Assembly: GCA_009782245.1 (NCBI GenBank) | Contig: WRKK01000241.1 | Coordinates: 1 to 7,423 of the forward strand | From: Defluviitaleaceae bacterium | GTDB lineage: Bacteria; Bacillota; Clostridia; Lachnospirales; WQUN01 | Direction: 5' to 3' | DNA length: 7,423 bases | The notes under the pieces: generated by a model | What the model was told of the DNA's origin: nothing | Seen by the model: the letters and a program-made list of their open reading frames with translations, nothing else | The model's database searches: none | Shown here: positions 5,217 through 7,423 of the stretch, one piece after another | How positions within the stretch are numbered: position 1 is the stretch's first letter | Layout: every line of letters begins with the position of its first letter | Position numbers and translations under genes: made by a program

Positions 5217-5561
5217 TTACTCATTAAAACCATTATACACGCCGCGCGGACGAAAGTCAAATTTTTTTGTTTTTTTGTAATTTTCATGCCGCACCCTTAA
5301 AATTTCCCGCCATTCGGCACTCGGACACAGGTCAATCAAATTTTGATAAACTCCATCGTCAACCACCGCTGTTTCAAGCAAATGCAACAAAGACCACTCA
5401 ACGCCCTCGCAACCCTCGCTCGGAAACAATTTGACCAGTATTTCAGCATCTTCCAAGCTAACAGGCGAGTCGCATTTATCGAGCAACTCATCAAATTTAC
5501 CGAGATTTTCGCTTGACATACGCCCCAATTTTTCCAATTCAAGTATAGCTTGCTGAATCAT
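5217..5561 (-). CDS. Small soluble helical protein resembling Imm30-type immunity proteins (114 aa)
   Basis: The ATG overlaps the TGA of the upstream gene (ATGA), a tight translational coupling, so the two products are probably made in fixed proportion. The protein is predicted all-helical and cytoplasmic, with no signal or membrane segment. The middle, EWSLLHLLETAVVDDGVY (55-72) followed by LCPSAEWREILRVRHENY (78-95), resembles the pattern of Immunity protein 30. In that family a hydrophobic-H-x-x-E helix precedes an (A)xEWxxxLxxRxxN helix. I make that match from memory of the family, so it is tentative. If correct, it would neutralise a toxin, with the upstream surface protein as the obvious but unproven partner. 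The tail KKFDFRPRGVYNGFNE overlaps a promoter for the next genes and may not be conserved. Confidence 0.7.
   Translation of the reverse strand: MIQQAILELEKLGRMSSENLGKFDELLDKCDSPVSLEDAEILVKLFPSEGCEGVEWSLLHLLETAVVDDGVYQNLIDLCPSAEWREILRVRHENYKKTKKFDFRPRGVYNGFNE
5232..5260 (-). promoter_or_regulatory. Sigma-A promoter inside the end of the 114-aa gene, for the membrane cassette
   Basis: TTGACT (5260-5255), 17-nt spacer, TATAAT (5237-5232) on the minus strand, 11 of 12 consensus bases. Predicted start near 5225, a few bases before the upstream gene's stop. It gives the small membrane proteins transcription independent of the large upstream gene. Confidence 0.75.
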
Positions 5562-7423
5562 CTTACCTCCACCAAAAACTCGGAAATTTGCTCAATCCGA
5601 TTCGACATACTGGGCAACAATTCCTCCAAATACGTCAACAATTCGCCCACAATATCCAAAGTTTCCGAGAAATTTTCGTTCGTGGCGTTGCGTATCAACT
5701 CCTGTATATCCATAAGAATTAGCAATAATTCGGAATATTCCGACTCCAAATCTATGAGAAATCCACGCAATTCTGCTCGCTGATTATCCGATATAAGGGC
5801 GTTATTTTGGGCGAAATCATGCAAAAGTCTAAAATCTTCTATAATCCAATTTTCTTGGATTATTTCCAACGGCAAGGCGAACAGAATGTGAGCGGCATCG
5901 ACGACATTTTCGCCCCTCGCAAAGTCCGAAATGGCAAGTTTGACCTGTCCCAATTCCTCCTGCATAATCCACAATCTCCCCATAATTTCCGAAAAACCGA
6001 TTTCCGTTTGCGGAGATTCCAAAGTTATAGAAACGCCGTCAAATTCAAACACAATTTCCCAATAAACCGCATTTTGCAACTCGTGTAAAACGGGAATTAT
6101 TTCGTCATATAAAATTCGCACACGCTCGGCTTGCAAATTTTCCGCCGCCGAACCTGCAACAACATTTGAAATAATATCGGCTACAATCGTGAAATATTCG
6201 GCAATTCCAGCCTGTACATCTTCCAACATTAGCAAGCCGTCAGGAGAAAGTTCGCCGTGCCAATGGTTCAAAATCTCGTTTATATCGGTTTCAAAAACTC
6301 GGATATTTTCCTCGATAAAATCCACCTCGTCAAAATCTTGATAAATGGCGAAAGTTTGGTAAAGAATCTCGATTGTGGACAATGGCCACGTTATGTGCAA
6401 CTCGTACAATATCATTTCCACATCTCGTAATTGCCTAAATAATGCGAAAAACTCGAAATCCGTCAACTGCGGTGCTTTCAAGAGAAAAATCTCGGATAAA
6501 TCGGCAATGGCGGCTGGCACAGTCCACAACAGCGACTCGGACGGCTCGGGAAAATCCCTTTCAAAGCCTAGCAATTCGCCCATATCGCGCATTATATCTC
6601 CGAAATACCAAAGCAACAAGTCGGTTAAATTGTCCACGGCGTGCAACAGGGCTATCTCGTCTTCCGCGCTCTGAAATTTGAGAAATCTAATCAAATTTAT
6701 TATGAAATCGCTCGTTAGAAACAGGGTAGCATCGGAGTGTTCAAGCAGTTCGTTCATGTAGGAATGTGCAACGTCCAAATCTTCGGAAATTTCCTCGACA
6801 TTTGCGACAAAGGCACGGTTTACCTGCTCCGCTTGCCAAACGAAACCCTCCACATCTCGCAAAAATAGATATATCGTCAAAATTTGCGTTTCTTGCGAAA
6901 GTTCGGCAATATCATGGTATTCTGAATCGGCGGCGGATTGGAGATTTTGCTCAATTCGCCGCAATTCTTCCTCTATATTTTCTAAAAATTCCAACAAATC
7001 GGCAACGCTACGGTCGATACTTTCAAACCGCTCGCCAGCCAAGGACATTGCCCAATGGAACTCCGAAAAATCTTCCACAAGTCGTGAAATTTCATAGGCA
7101 ATATTGGCAACTTCGCCGTAAACCCACAGCCATTCCTCGAAGAAAAGCCCTAATTCTTGGCTTGTTTCTACCAAAATGTCAAAAGTTGTTACAAGCCGCT
7201 CTCGTCCCAATTCCTCAAAAGTCCGCAAAAACGCAAATTGTCGGAAAATTAAATCTCGGAAAAGCAGCACATTTTCTCGCATTATTTCGATATTTTGCAG
7301 CCTGTTTTCTATTTCTGACAAATCGTTTGGAACGGTCATAATCACGTTGCCAGTCGGCGATTCGCCTGGAAAAGTCAAAACCACATTCCCAGTTTCCGAG
7401 TTCCACGCCACCGAAACGCCCAA
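5558..7423 (-). CDS. Large acidic helical surface protein with copper-amine-oxidase-like N-terminal domain tail (partial, 621 aa visible)
   Basis: The gene enters from the right edge and ends at TGA 5560-5558; its start is outside. The first visible residues, LGVSVAWNSETGNVVLTF, match the closing strands of the copper amine oxidase-like N-terminal domain, a stalk module of secreted Bacillota proteins (typically ..G..V.WD..T..V.I). After a short PGESPTG linker come about 580 residues of mostly amphipathic helix rich in Glu, Asp, Leu and Ile, suggesting coiled coils or helical bundles. I count only three lysines and no cysteine, and the protein is strongly acidic. A beta-like stretch, FEFDGVSITLESP, interrupts the helices about 150 residues from the end. 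No nuclease, protease, sortase or membrane anchor motif is visible. Coupled through ATGA to a possible immunity protein. Surface location inferred from the stalk domain; function unknown. Confidence 0.8.
   Translation of the reverse strand: MGVSVAWNSETGNVVLTFPGESPTGNVIMTVPNDLSEIENRLQNIEIMRENVLLFRDLIFRQFAFLRTFEELGRERLVTTFDILVETSQELGLFFEEWLWVYGEVANIAYEISRLVEDFSEFHWAMSLAGERFESIDRSVADLLEFLENIEEELRRIEQNLQSAADSEYHDIAELSQETQILTIYLFLRDVEGFVWQAEQVNRAFVANVEEISEDLDVAHSYMNELLEHSDATLFLTSDFIINLIRFLKFQSAEDEIALLHAVDNLTDLLLWYFGDIMRDMGELLGFERDFPEPSESLLWTVPAAIADLSEIFLLKAPQLTDFEFFALFRQLRDVEMILYELHITWPLSTIEILYQTFAIYQDFDEVDFIEENIRVFETDINEILNHWHGELSPDGLLMLEDVQAGIAEYFTIVADIISNVVAGSAAENLQAERVRILYDEIIPVLHELQNAVYWEIVFEFDGVSITLESPQTEIGFSEIMGRLWIMQEELGQVKLAISDFARGENVVDAAHILFALPLEIIQENWIIEDFRLLHDFAQNNALISDNQRAELRGFLIDLESEYSELLLILMDIQELIRNATNENFSETLDIVGELLTYLEELLPSMSNRIEQISEFLVEVR

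Noticed and set aside
6766..7341. A 191-codon plus-strand open frame within the large helical gene
   Set aside because: Antisense shadow of the acidic helical protein: Glu/Asp/Leu codons read backwards give the arginine-, lysine- and proline-rich product. No ribosome site.
1..7423. Mobile element, tRNA, rRNA or CRISPR array
   Set aside because: No transposase or integrase motifs, no terminal inverted repeats, no tRNA-like cloverleaf with CCA end, and no regularly spaced repeats of CRISPR size were seen.

Overview
The window looks like a chromosomal segment of a moderately AT-rich Gram-positive-type bacterium, most likely Bacillota and probably a clostridial lineage. This is inferred from strong AGGAGG-type ribosome sites 5-7 nt before starts, near-consensus TTGACA-N17-TATAAT promoters, a lipoprotein with internalin-like leucine-rich repeats, the end of what looks like a copper-amine-oxidase-type stalk domain on a surface protein, and a SigY-like ECF sigma operon. 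No lower rank can be assigned from the sequence alone. There is no rRNA, tRNA, CRISPR array, transposase or integrase.

Left part (1-1560, minus strand): a three-gene operon encodes an ECF sigma factor, a probable membrane anti-sigma protein overlapping it by 17 nt, and a PLDc_N-type membrane protein cut by the left edge. Upstream of the sigma gene lies a duplicated promoter-like module (two TGAACC...ACTCACGACAATAT copies 85 bp apart), which suggests autoregulation.

Middle (1553-4061): a plus-strand LRR lipoprotein gene has its own perfect sigma-A promoter. It converges on a minus-strand EcsC-family gene with its own TTGACA-N17-TATAAC promoter. A 12-bp hairpin between them can act as a shared terminator. 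The 262 bp upstream of the EcsC start has no supportable gene, but it holds a second candidate promoter and an open frame that continues the upstream gene past its stop.

Right part (4062-7423, minus strand): a gene entering from the right edge encodes a very acidic, nearly lysine-free, cysteine-free helical protein that starts at what looks like the tail of a copper-amine-oxidase-like domain. It is ATGA-coupled to a 114-residue protein resembling Imm30-type immunity proteins. A sigma-A promoter inside the end of that gene precedes a cassette of small hydrophobic proteins (37, 98, 71 and 134 aa). These appear to be two copies of a two-gene unit: the 98- and 134-aa proteins share a TAExxAKIxKKA core, and the segments before them share DNA and decayed coding similarity.

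Together the window is devoted to the cell envelope: sensing or regulation (ECF operon), a surface lipoprotein, and a surface helical protein with a linked small soluble partner and membrane cassette. The most novel part is the right-hand locus.
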